The notes below the pieces were generated by a model. The model did not search any database. It was not told the DNA's origin and saw nothing but the letters and a program-made list of their open reading frames with translations. From Marinobacter azerbaijanicus (lineage in GTDB: Bacteria > Pseudomonadota > Gammaproteobacteria > Pseudomonadales > Oleiphilaceae): a stretch of DNA of 64,000 nucleotides. The first letter of the stretch is position 1; each line of letters opens with the position of its first letter. The stretch spans positions 1-64,000 of the forward strand of contig NZ_JASSVS010000014.1 in the NCBI RefSeq assembly GCF_030250645.1. Direction: 5' to 3'. A program made the translations under genes and the position numbers. Shown here in pieces: positions 41,022-49,135 of the stretch.

Positions 41022-42920
41022 TTAGAAACTCAGTGAAGCTGAAAACAGGATGGCCAGGAGCACAGCGGTGGCGACGGCGCTGATCGCCAGGCTGTGATGG
41101 ATCAGGCCGCTTTGCAGGGTTCTCGCCCGCGCGCCGAGGGCCCGCACACCGGCCACCAGGGCGAAGATCAGGCCGTCGATACCACGCTCATCCCCGCCCC
41201 GAACCCAGCGACCCACCGCCAGATTGGCGCGGCCGACGCCAAGCACGGCCAGATACAAACGTTGTTCCAGGCGCTCGCCCCCACGGGCAAGGTTGACAGC
41301 TGCATGGCCGACGCCAAGCGCGGCCGCGTACAAATGGTCTTCCAGACGGTCACACCGCCGGGCAACAGCCATTGCGGGCCGGCCTATACAGGCGGTCAGG
41401 CCTCCCGCAACCACCAGCCCCGATTCTGCCCATTGATGGGCAGGCCCAAGCAGACGCTTGACCGGCACCAGCCAGCCCAACGCCAGACCACCCAATGCAG
41501 CGACGAGTCCGGACAATATGGCGCCCATACCTGCGGTTTCCGGAGCCGGCAGATCAAGCATTGTTTCGAGTGGACCAAAGGCCAGACCCAGGCCAGCGGC
41601 GGGGATCGCCAGACCCCAGATGCCAGCGCGCATCCAGCCAGTACCGGCGACCGGCCGGGTATCGCCGGAGCCCCGCCAGAGCAAACGTAAAGCCCGGGCC
41701 ATATAGGCGCCGGTCAGCAGAGTGCCTGCCAGGGCCAGAGGGACGAGCCAGACGGCGCCCGGCGCAGACAGAGCGGCGGCGATCACCGCATCCTTGGAGA
41801 AGAACCCGCTCAGCGGTGGGATGCCGGCCAGTGCCAGTGCTGCCAGCGCAAAGCCGGCGAAGGCCCAGGGCCTGGCGCGGCCAACGCCCTTCAACTGATC
41901 GAAACCGGTACCCTCGCGGGCATGCTGGAAGTCGCCAGCGGCCAGGAACAGGCTGCTCTTGATGGCGGCATGGGCGAGCAGATGCAACAGCGCGGCCAGC
42001 GGAACGCCGGCGCCTACGGCAATCAGCATCAGGCCGTATTGGCTGGCCGTGGAAGCCGCGAGCAGGCGTTTGAGATCACGCTCGGCAAGCGCAATCACCC
42101 CAGCCGCCACCGTGGTGATACCACCGACAAGCCCGACAGCGAAAAGCGCTTCAGGCGTCAGTAGCGGGGCCGACCGTATCAGCAGGATGGCGCCAGCAGC
42201 GACCAGCGTGGCCGAGTGCAACAGTGCCGAGACCGGTGTCGGGCCTGCCATGGCACGCATCAGCCAGTCCTGCAGGGGAACCTGGGCCGACTTGCCCATG
42301 GCGGCCAGCAGCAACAGAAGCCCGGCGGCGGTCGAGGCACTAACGCCAGCGTCCAGAGAGGCGGCAATCTCGCTGGTACCTGCCGACCCGATAAGCATGA
42401 ATACCGCAACGTAAAGCCCGAGATCCGCGCTGCGGGTATAGAGAAAAGCTCGGCTGGCTGCGTTCGCAGCTTCAGGACGCTGGAACCAGAAGCCGATCAG
42501 CAGGTAACTGCACAAACCGATCAGCTCCCAGGCCGCCAGTAGCAGAATCCAGTCGCCAGCCAGCACCAGCGCCTGCATGGTGGCCAGGAACAGCGACATT
42601 ACAGCATAGAAGCGCGCCTGCCCGGACTCCCGCTTCATATAACCGACGGCATAAATCAGCACGAAGGTTCCGACCGTAGCCACCGCCACACTCAGCAGAG
42701 CCGTCATTGGCCCAGCGACCAGACGCAGTGGCATGTCCGGCAGCCCGGGCAGAATCAGTGGTTGGGCCTGGCCGTCAACGACCCCGGCCAGAAGCCAGAG
42801 ACTGCCTGCCAGGCTGAGCGCCACACCAGCCAGGGCCAGCGCGGCTCCACCACGGCGTAGTATCAACGCGGCCAGGGCGGCGATCAGCGGCGGCAGTATG
42901 GGCAGGAGCACTGCATTCAT
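41022..42920 (-). CDS. nuoL: NuoL-like subunit with repeated lateral helix
   Basis: The 632-aa protein is NuoL-like. The helix-5 Glu (AAWELIGLCSYLLIGFW near 135) and the Lys (GKSAQVPLQDWL near 205, then AMAGPTPVSALLHSAT) are conserved, so a pumping channel is likely. In the C-terminal part, where NuoL has the long lateral helix, there are tandem units of about 25 residues: CDRLEDHLYAAALGVGHA near 523, ERLEQRLYLAVLGVGRA near 549 and a degenerate GIDGLIFALVAGVRA near 580. The first two are also very similar in DNA (41231 and 41306, 75 bp apart). It overlaps nuoK by 4 bp. Confidence 0.88.
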   Translation of the reverse strand: MNAVLLPILPPLIAALAALILRRGGAALALAGVALSLAGSLWLLAGVVDGQAQPLILPGLPDMPLRLVAGPMTALLSVAVATVGTFVLIYAVGYMKRESGQARFYAVMSLFLATMQALVLAGDWILLLAAWELIGLCSYLLIGFWFQRPEAANAASRAFLYTRSADLGLYVAVFMLIGSAGTSEIAASLDAGVSASTAAGLLLLLAAMGKSAQVPLQDWLMRAMAGPTPVSALLHSATLVAAGAILLIRSAPLLTPEALFAVGLVGGITTVAAGVIALAERDLKRLLAASTASQYGLMLIAVGAGVPLAALLHLLAHAAIKSSLFLAAGDFQHAREGTGFDQLKGVGRARPWAFAGFALAALALAGIPPLSGFFSKDAVIAAALSAPGAVWLVPLALAGTLLTGAYMARALRLLWRGSGDTRPVAGTGWMRAGIWGLAIPAAGLGLAFGPLETMLDLPAPETAGMGAILSGLVAALGGLALGWLVPVKRLLGPAHQWAESGLVVAGGLTACIGRPAMAVARRCDRLEDHLYAAALGVGHAAVNLARGGERLEQRLYLAVLGVGRANLAVGRWVRGGDERGIDGLIFALVAGVRALGARARTLQSGLIHHSLAISAVATAVLLAILFSASLSF

Positions 42921-43228
42921 CCTTTGAGGTCCTCTGCTTCTTCCATCTCGACCGAGCCCTTGGCCCGGAAGCGGGCAATGGCGACGCCAAATCCGACCGC
43001 CATCTCCAGTGCCATGACCGTCATCACCACCAGCACGAACATCTGGCCGGAATAGGCCTCGGGGTGCAGAAAGCGCCAGAAAGCGACGAGATTCACCATG
43101 GCGCCCGCCAGCATCAGCTCCACGCCCATCATGATCATCACCAGATTGGTCTGGGACAGCGCGCCATAGATACCGATACCAAACAGGATGGCGCCGGTCA
43201 GAAGCGCTACTATCAGAACTACGGTCAT
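42917..43228 (-). CDS. nuoK: NuoK-like subunit
   Basis: The 103-aa, three-helix protein matches NuoK. The conserved Glu in helix 2 is present (IMMGVELMLAGAMVNLVAFW near 35); the second helix-3 Glu corresponds to the VMALEMAVGFG segment. A charged tail (RFRAKGSVEMEEAEDLKG) follows. It overlaps both nuoJ and nuoL by 4 bp, indicating translational coupling. Confidence 0.9.
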   Translation of the reverse strand: MTVVLIVALLTGAILFGIGIYGALSQTNLVMIMMGVELMLAGAMVNLVAFWRFLHPEAYSGQMFVLVVMTVMALEMAVGFGVAIARFRAKGSVEMEEAEDLKG

Positions 43229-43761
43229 TCCGAGGCCTCCTTGTCGTCTTTACTCGCCAGGTTTTTCACAGGTATTGCCACCGCCGTGGCGGCAATCATC
43301 GCGGTCAGGATGGTGATGCCGGCAGTTTCGAAGATCATCATAGAGCGCCCAAGCAGCTCCATCCCCAGCTCCCGCGTCTGCGCTTCCGCGTCCGCCACCT
43401 GCTCGGCTGCGGGACCCCAGTCGGACAACAGCGCAACGGCGATAGCGACAACGGCCGCACTCACCCCGGCACCGATCGAAAAACGCTTTTGATGGCTCAT
43501 GTCCATACCGCCAAGGCCACCGGGATCCATCATGAACATAACCATGAAGATGGCCATGATGCTCATCTCCGTGGCCATCATCATGATCTGCAGTACACCC
43601 AGAAATTCGGTCTGCATCGCCAGAAACATGCAGCCGACGGCAGTCTGTGAAAACAGCAGCGCCAGCGCGGAACGGACCATGGATGACGTGCGAAACACCA
43701 CCACGCCGAAGCCGATGGCGGCCAGCCCGAAAACGGCAACAAAAAAAGCCTGTGCGTACAT
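43225..43761 (-). CDS. nuoJ: NuoJ-like subunit
   Basis: The 178-aa protein aligns with NuoJ: five helices, with the typical start FVAVFGLAAIGFGVVVFRTSSMVRS and the helix-3 segment of NuoJ (LQIMMMATEMSIMAIFMVMF). The region about 95-130 is a periplasmic loop (DWGPAAEQVADAEAQT). It overlaps nuoH by 1 bp and nuoK by 4 bp. Confidence 0.85.
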   Translation of the reverse strand: MYAQAFFVAVFGLAAIGFGVVVFRTSSMVRSALALLFSQTAVGCMFLAMQTEFLGVLQIMMMATEMSIMAIFMVMFMMDPGGLGGMDMSHQKRFSIGAGVSAAVVAIAVALLSDWGPAAEQVADAEAQTRELGMELLGRSMMIFETAGITILTAMIAATAVAIPVKNLASKDDKEASE

Positions 43762-44657
43762 CAGGGAACCACCAGGATCAGTAAACCGACAATAATGATA
43801 TTAACCAGCGCCAGGGGAATCCCGAGAACCCAGCACCACCGCATCAGATCCGCCTCGCGAATGCGTGGCAGGTAGCGGCCGGCCAGCAGCATCGACACGG
43901 CCACGGCCAGGGTCTTGATCAGGCTCCAGGCCCAGGGCGGCAGCAGCGGGCCGTACCAGCCACCGAGATAGAACACCGTGGTCGCGGAGGCCAGGGTAAC
44001 CACCAGCGTCAGGCGAGCCAGACGCAGCACTGCCAGGCGCACGCCGGTGTACTCGGCATCCACACCCCCGCCAAGCTCCCCCTCCGCGGTGGGCAGATCG
44101 AATGGCGCGCGAAACGCAAGCGCCATGGCGGCAATGAAGAACAGCACAAAGCCCAGGGGTTGGTAGACAATGTTCCACAGGCTCTCCTGGGAACCAACGA
44201 TCGCAGTGTTCACCAGAGACTCAGCGCGCATGGCCACGGCCGTGATCGGCATGACAATAAGCATGGAATAGGCAATAAGCTGGCCCAGAAAGCGCCAGCC
44301 GCCGATCATCGCGTAGGCGCCATCCGGTCCCCAGCCCGCCATGATCACCGCGACCAGCACATAGGCCAGGGCCGCATTGATGAAGAGCCCGCCGGTGCCG
44401 AGGTCCGCGATGACCAGATCCGGCGCCAGCGGCAGGACCGCCATACCAAGCACCGCCACAACCAATAGCAGCACTGGCGCCGCCTCGAAAAAGACCCTGT
44501 CTGGCGAGCGCGGCAGAATGGATTCACGACCGAGGTGAGCCAGGCCGCTGTAAAGTGGCGCGGCCGGACTCAGGCGGCCAGTTGTGATCCAGCCCTCGAT
44601 GACGGCCAGCAGCCAGGCGCTGCCAAACAATGCCAACAAAACGATAGCGATGGTCAC
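43761..44657 (-). CDS. nuoH: NuoH-like subunit
   Basis: The 298-aa protein aligns with NuoH (ND1), the subunit linking the quinone site to the proton channels. The diagnostic cytosolic loop FRAPFDLPTAEGELGGG followed by DAEYTGVRLAVLRLA near 195 is conserved, with Thr replacing Glu in the usual DLPEAE. About eight helices, and slightly shorter than E. coli NuoH (325). It overlaps the fused NuoB/D gene by 4 bp. Conservation of this loop suggests a quinone site is still formed. Confidence 0.85.
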   Translation of the reverse strand: MTIAIVLLALFGSAWLLAVIEGWITTGRLSPAAPLYSGLAHLGRESILPRSPDRVFFEAAPVLLLVVAVLGMAVLPLAPDLVIADLGTGGLFINAALAYVLVAVIMAGWGPDGAYAMIGGWRFLGQLIAYSMLIVMPITAVAMRAESLVNTAIVGSQESLWNIVYQPLGFVLFFIAAMALAFRAPFDLPTAEGELGGGVDAEYTGVRLAVLRLARLTLVVTLASATTVFYLGGWYGPLLPPWAWSLIKTLAVAVSMLLAGRYLPRIREADLMRWCWVLGIPLALVNIIIVGLLILVVP

Positions 44658-46456
44658 GAGATTACCTCCCAGGGCGAAAGATCCAGCGATCCGACCGCTA
44701 ACAGCGCGTCGCCCAGCTCCCGGCCCTCAACAAGCTTCGGGACCAGGTCGATATGGTGACTGCAGGCAGTGTCCAGCTCGTATGACTTCACCTTTCCACG
44801 CTCCAGTTTCAGACTTAACCGGGCCTCGCCGCGGGGAGTGTCAACAGTTGCCTCACCGGTACCTGACACATCACCAATGTCGCGTAGGGATGGCAGCTCG
44901 GGCTCCCCGCTCGACCTGATAAGTTCGAGGCTGGCCGAAATCTCGGCCAGGCGTTGCCACAGGCGAGCCCAGGCATCTCCGCCTTCATCCGCAGCACGCG
45001 CTACTGGGCCGCGCAGGTCAGAAGAGTCGATTGGCAGTATGCCAATACCTTTCAGCCGTGACTTGAGCAAAGGTGTTCGCTCAAGGCGGGTACCCAATGC
45101 ACGCAGCGCTGGCTCCAGCTCACCAAGCCTGTTCCGATCAGCGTCTCTGACTTGCAGTTGCAGAGTCGAAGCCCGCTGCGTCAGCCAGGCGAATCCGAGC
45201 TGGCGCCCCACTTGTGCCAGCCAACCCAGGTGACTGGCGATACGCTCACGCTCAAGGGCGCCATTGCGGGTACCGGCGTTCTCCGAATCGTCCTCCAGCC
45301 CAGCCGCTTTCTCGATTGCCAGACAGGCCAACAGACGGTAGCTCACCGGCGCCATTGGCATTGCCGAGGACAGATGCTCGATGAAGGTCCCGGCATCCAT
45401 CTCTTTACTTTCTTCACTCCCTTCCCCCTCTGCACCGTCGGTGGTCATACCCACCAGGGAGGTCGCCTGCCCTTCGGTCACGCCGTCACCGTCGAGCGTC
45501 AGCGTCAACTTCAGACCACCGGGCAAGCCAGGAAAGACCGGACCGAATGGCACTTCAAGCCAGTCCATCTGCAGGCCGTCGGCGCTGCGGGGCAGGTCTT
45601 TGGTGACTTCAATCATCGACATGAATCCCGAGGCGCCATGACCGTGCCCTTCATGATCATGTCCACCGTGGTCACGTTCACTGTGATCATGGCCGGAGTG
45701 TTCATGTTCTGAGTGGTGTTCGTGATCATGGTGATCGTGATGTTCATGACCATGGTGATGCTCATGATCGTGGCCGTGATCATGTTGGTTCTGGTCCTCA
45801 TGATCATGGCAGTGCTCGTGCTCGTGCTCGTGTTCTTCATGATCGTGGTGATGGTGATGTTCATGATCATGATGGTGTTCATGGTCGTGGCCATCTTCAG
45901 GCGTCGACTCCCCGGCTTCACGGGCAACCAGATCCATGCCACATTTAGGGCAGCTACCCGGCTCATCCTCGACAACTTCCGGGTGCATGGGGCAGACATA
46001 CTCGATGCTTGCGTGCAGGACATCGGCGTCGAAATCCTCAGGTGAGTCCGCAAAGGCACCCTCAGCAAGTGCGTGCTCCAGACGACCAACAGCTTCGGTC
46101 AGCTCCTCCTGCGAGAGACCTGAGGAAATATCAGCACCGGGTAAAGTCGACGGTGCCTCTGCGCCAACCATGAGAACAGCCCGCGGTCGCGGCATCTGCG
46201 CGTAGAGCACGGCCACAGCATCGCCCATTTTCTCGGGCAACTCACCGATGATCAGCAGCACGCTGGCATCACGGGGCGTGGTACTGATGCGCAAACCTGT
46301 CGCGCTCACGTCCAGCCCATGCGCCAGGGCCACTTCCGGACCGGGAACGATCAGACAGCTCAGATTGCGCGCCAGCGCCCGGGAAACCAGCCCCTGCAGC
46401 ACTGAGGACCGTTTCTGCCGCGCGCCCGTTACGTTTATTGCAGGATCAGAACTCAT
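44654..46456 (-). CDS. Fused NuoB-like / metal-binding / His-rich / NuoD-like subunit
   Basis: I chose ATG 46456, which overlaps the nuoA stop as ATGA, giving 600 aa. Residues about 20-135 resemble NuoB (ISTTPRDASVLLIIGELPEK, AVLYAQMPRPRAVLMVGAEA), but of the four N2-cluster Cys only NLSC (Cys34) remains; MGACA reads VGAEA and PGCPP is gone. Residues 152-177 are a heavy-metal-binding domain (YVCPMHPE...GSCPKCGMDL). Residues 190-274 carry more than 40 His with Asp and Glu. Residues about 280-600 resemble NuoD (RIASHLGWLAQVGRQLG, TPRGEARLSLKLERG, GSLDLSPWEVIS), without hydrogenase Cys ligands. It probably sits on NuoH as the peripheral arm and binds or senses metal. No close family is known to me. 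Confidence 0.8.
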   Translation of the reverse strand: MSSDPAINVTGARQKRSSVLQGLVSRALARNLSCLIVPGPEVALAHGLDVSATGLRISTTPRDASVLLIIGELPEKMGDAVAVLYAQMPRPRAVLMVGAEAPSTLPGADISSGLSQEELTEAVGRLEHALAEGAFADSPEDFDADVLHASIEYVCPMHPEVVEDEPGSCPKCGMDLVAREAGESTPEDGHDHEHHHDHEHHHHHDHEEHEHEHEHCHDHEDQNQHDHGHDHEHHHGHEHHDHHDHEHHSEHEHSGHDHSERDHGGHDHEGHGHGASGFMSMIEVTKDLPRSADGLQMDWLEVPFGPVFPGLPGGLKLTLTLDGDGVTEGQATSLVGMTTDGAEGEGSEESKEMDAGTFIEHLSSAMPMAPVSYRLLACLAIEKAAGLEDDSENAGTRNGALERERIASHLGWLAQVGRQLGFAWLTQRASTLQLQVRDADRNRLGELEPALRALGTRLERTPLLKSRLKGIGILPIDSSDLRGPVARAADEGGDAWARLWQRLAEISASLELIRSSGEPELPSLRDIGDVSGTGEATVDTPRGEARLSLKLERGKVKSYELDTACSHHIDLVPKLVEGRELGDALLAVGSLDLSPWEVIS

Positions 46457-46815
46457 TGCCGCCTGAAAGCCCCCTGGCTCCACCCATAAAGCAGGCCAAG
46501 AAAGAGAATGGCAAGAAACACGCCCATATCAAGCAAAGCAACCATTCCTACTTCCTTGTAAACCACTGCCCATGGGTACATGAACGCCATCTCCATATCG
46601 AAGGCCAGAAACAGCAGCGCGTAACCATAGTAATGGGCGTGATAGCGCCCCCATACCGGATCCCGCGACAGCACTCCCGAACTCGCCGGCACATCTTTGC
46701 CCTGCTCCTGACGTGTCGGGCCTAACGTGCGGGCGAGCCCGTAAAGGCTCAGAACAAGACAAACGACGCCAAGCGCTATGCCCAGTAACAGAAGATATTG
46801 TTGCGCAGCGCTCAT
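46453..46815 (-). CDS. nuoA: NuoA-like subunit, first of the complex-I-like operon
   Basis: The 120-aa, three-helix protein aligns with NuoA: the helix-2 segment HYYGYALLFLAFDMEMAFMYPWAV with its conserved acidic residues, and a third helix LLDMGVFLAILFLGLLYGW. The loop about 30-55 is shorter and lacks the usual DSxGxAR motif. It lies 34 bp after the cytochrome b5 gene, so input-module genes and complex genes are likely one transcript. Confidence 0.85.
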   Translation of the reverse strand: MSAAQQYLLLLGIALGVVCLVLSLYGLARTLGPTRQEQGKDVPASSGVLSRDPVWGRYHAHYYGYALLFLAFDMEMAFMYPWAVVYKEVGMVALLDMGVFLAILFLGLLYGWSQGAFRRQ

Positions 46816-46849
46816 GGTTAACCTCCAGGCTCATTTCTTTACGCGACCG

Positions 46850-47296
46850 TTATACAGCGTCCCTGTCTGCACTGGCTGATGCTGACTCCGACTCAACCGA
46901 GGCCGACTCCCCTTCCTCAATAATACCGATTCTGTAAGACTCAAGGCGCCTGGCGGCACGGGGGCTGTGGGGACGACCATTGCCCTTGTCCTGCCAGGCG
47001 GAGGTCGCTTCCTTGCCACACCAGCGTGTGAAAGTTTCCTCTTCAGCGGGGTGATTGGGCAGGTACTCAGTCAGGTCGTAGACAACACCCCCAATAACTT
47101 TCCAGCAACTACTGGCATCATCATGTTCTGCCACCTCAGCAAGACGATAGATCCTCTCGCCATCATCATTGCTCTCAACACTGTCATCAGCAGATTGTGA
47201 TTCCGGGCTGTTCTGCACCATATTCACGACCACCAGAGTCAGCAACACGCTGACAAAGGCGACAAATCCAGTATAGGCAATTCGGTTGCTGGTCAT
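46850..47296 (-). CDS. Membrane-anchored cytochrome b5-like haem protein
   Basis: The 148-aa protein has an N-terminal membrane anchor (about 7-27, FVAFVSVLLTLVVVNMV), an acidic linker and a cytochrome b5 fold (about 48-125). Haem ligands are probably His in TEYLPNHPAEE and His in GRPHSPRAARRLESYRIG. Two Cys (SSCWKV, RWCGKE) could form a disulfide. An acidic Ser-rich tail follows. The orientation predicts a periplasmic haem domain. It overlaps the flavocytochrome gene by 4 bp, so the two are probably electron-transfer partners. Confidence 0.82.
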   Translation of the reverse strand: MTSNRIAYTGFVAFVSVLLTLVVVNMVQNSPESQSADDSVESNDDGERIYRLAEVAEHDDASSCWKVIGGVVYDLTEYLPNHPAEEETFTRWCGKEATSAWQDKGNGRPHSPRAARRLESYRIGIIEEGESASVESESASASADRDAV

Positions 47297-48600
47297 AGGA
47301 AGTCAAACGCCTCCGTGTGAATGCGGCAGGAAGGCACTCCCTCGTGCCTCAGCAGGTTTTTCAGATGAGTAATCATGCCGGGCGGTCCACACATATAGAC
47401 TTCTCGCTCGGCAAAATCCGGGCAGCGTTGCGCCAGGTACTCCCGGGTGACGACGCCGTTTTCGTTCATGTAGTGGACATGCACCGTAAAGGTGTCGCAG
47501 GCTTCAGAAATCTGGATAAGTTCATCAAGGTAATAGGCCCGTTCGGGCCGGTTGGCGAAGTAGAACAAACAGGCCTCGCGACCTGCGGACGCATTGCTCG
47601 CCCTGTCCCTGGCGCCAGATACAAACGGTGTAATACCAATGCCACCGCCCAACCACAGTTGCTTTCGCTGCGGCTCCGAATCTGGCGTTTCCCGGTCCCC
47701 CGTCTCAAAGAAAGTGCCGTAAGGGCCCTCGATGCAGACTTCAGCTCCCGGCCGGATATTCACCAACGCGTCAGTGGCATCCCCAACCGCTTTGATACCA
47801 ATCCGCAACTCCTCATCCGCTGAAGCAGAGGCAATGGTGTATGGGTGCTCTTCCCGGTACCCGGCCGCCAGCGAGCGATCCATCGGCGTCAGGTAAACAA
47901 ACTGGCCGGCCCGCCAGCGAATCCCTTTGCCTCTCGGGCGTAAGCGCAGTTCCACGACATCGCGAGCGAGCGTGTCGACTTCTTTAACCACATAGGGCTT
48001 CCTGGCCAGCCAGGGCGATAACAGTTTACGCCAGGCAATGGCCGCCATTGCCAGTGCCGACAGCAGCCACCACACCCAGGCCATGGACGACAGCGTCAGG
48101 GTATGGACCAGCGCAAGGACCAGCGCCGGAACGGACAGCAGGTGCAGTCGCTTCCAGTGCTGATAATGGAGGGCGCCAAAAAAATCGAGTGTAGGCGCAA
48201 TAAAGATCAGCATGGTGACAAAGGCTGCCCAACCTACCCAGACTTCCCAATGGCTGAGGGACGGGAAAACGGTCCCGATACTGCGACCAATTGAATCGGG
48301 CAAGGTGGCAAACGCCAACAACAGCACATGGACCATCACCAGCATAAAGGCCGAAAAACCGAACCAGCGGTGAATGGTCCAGACCCGTATCAATCCGCCA
48401 AACCAGGCATCGGTACCGGGGATACGGGCCGACAACATGCCCGCCACCAGAAACGCTGACAGGGCAAGCACACCGACCAGTTCAGCCAGAGAGTAGATCC
48501 AGTCCTGCCCGCCCCATGGCAGGCCCGGGGCGGTGACAATGGCTGGCAGCAGAAAAACACCCAGTAACAGGACATCGCCCGGATACCCTTTGAGCCTCAT
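47293..48600 (-). CDS. Ferric reductase-like transmembrane flavocytochrome
   Basis: The 435-aa protein combines a ferric-reductase-like membrane domain (about 1-200, six helices) with an FNR-type FAD/NAD(P) module (about 205-435). Two His pairs spaced for bis-haem binding are visible: HRWFGFSAFMLVMVH, and HLLSVPALVLALVH. The FAD motif is EEHPYTIASAS; NAD(P) motifs are GGGIGITPF and CGPPGMI. It should move electrons from cytosolic NAD(P)H across the membrane through haem. Next to the cytochrome b5 and a Nuo-like complex lacking its own NADH module, it may supply electrons to that complex, or it may reduce metal ions. Confidence 0.85.
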   Translation of the reverse strand: MRLKGYPGDVLLLGVFLLPAIVTAPGLPWGGQDWIYSLAELVGVLALSAFLVAGMLSARIPGTDAWFGGLIRVWTIHRWFGFSAFMLVMVHVLLLAFATLPDSIGRSIGTVFPSLSHWEVWVGWAAFVTMLIFIAPTLDFFGALHYQHWKRLHLLSVPALVLALVHTLTLSSMAWVWWLLSALAMAAIAWRKLLSPWLARKPYVVKEVDTLARDVVELRLRPRGKGIRWRAGQFVYLTPMDRSLAAGYREEHPYTIASASADEELRIGIKAVGDATDALVNIRPGAEVCIEGPYGTFFETGDRETPDSEPQRKQLWLGGGIGITPFVSGARDRASNASAGREACLFYFANRPERAYYLDELIQISEACDTFTVHVHYMNENGVVTREYLAQRCPDFAEREVYMCGPPGMITHLKNLLRHEGVPSCRIHTEAFDFL

Positions 48601-48677
48601 ACTTTCTCCCTGTCAGCAGACTGGATGTTCGCCCTTTCTGGCTTTTCGCATGGTGGCCCGACCTGGGCCTCTTACAG

Positions 48678-49064
48678 TCAGATCGCCTCAACAACCTCAG
48701 AGAGCATGTCCCTTACTTTAGCAGCCACCTGCTTGAGCTCGTCATTATCAACGGCGGTCATGGAAGCCACCGGATCTATCGCGCTGACCTCTACGCCCTC
48801 AGGAACCTCACGAAGAATGACGTTGCAAGGCAGCATGGCGCCCACACGGGGCTCGATACCAATAGCTTCCCAGGCCATGGCAGGGTTGCAGGCTCCAAGG
48901 ATGAGATACGCCGGCATTTCCTTGTCGAGCTTTTTCTTCATCGTGGCCTTCACGTCAATTTCCGTCAGCACCCCGAAACCGTGATCGGCAAGCGCCTGAC
49001 GTGCTCTTTTATCCACGGCCTCGAAACCTTCATCCGTGATCATTCGATTGATTGTGTATGACAT
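48678..49064 (-). CDS. DUF302 family protein
   Basis: The 128-aa protein matches DUF302, with the typical core DHGFGVLTEIDVKATMKKKL, then ILGACNPAMAWEAIGIEPRVG and CNVILREVPEGVEV. No signal peptide is seen. DUF302 genes often sit beside heavy-metal and redox genes, but no activity is established. It lies 71 bp after the copper ATPase gene and 77 bp before the flavocytochrome gene. Confidence 0.88.
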   Translation of the reverse strand: MSYTINRMITDEGFEAVDKRARQALADHGFGVLTEIDVKATMKKKLDKEMPAYLILGACNPAMAWEAIGIEPRVGAMLPCNVILREVPEGVEVSAIDPVASMTAVDNDELKQVAAKVRDMLSEVVEAI

Positions 49065-49135
49065 GGTTATCTCCTTTGATTCGAGCGTTTATTCCCTTTA
49101 TCCGTATTTGATAGCGTCCGTTTGCCTATCCGTCG

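Noticed and set aside
45636..45900. Repetitive GTGATCATG-type sequence that looks like a repeat array or, on the plus strand, a Met/Val-rich membrane protein frame
   Set aside because: It is the codon-level repeat of His/Asp/Glu in the NuoB/D fusion, in frame throughout. There are no regular spacers, so it is not CRISPR, and the plus-strand frame is its antisense shadow.
44654..46456. Idea that the NuoB/D fusion is a group 4 [NiFe] hydrogenase
   Set aside because: The CxxC pairs that bind NiFe are absent from the NuoD-like part and most small-subunit Cys are lost. No maturation genes are nearby.
38185..46815. Annotation as the housekeeping NADH:quinone oxidoreductase
   Set aside because: NuoC, E, F, G and I are missing, NuoB ligands are lost, and the gene neighbours are metal-resistance genes.
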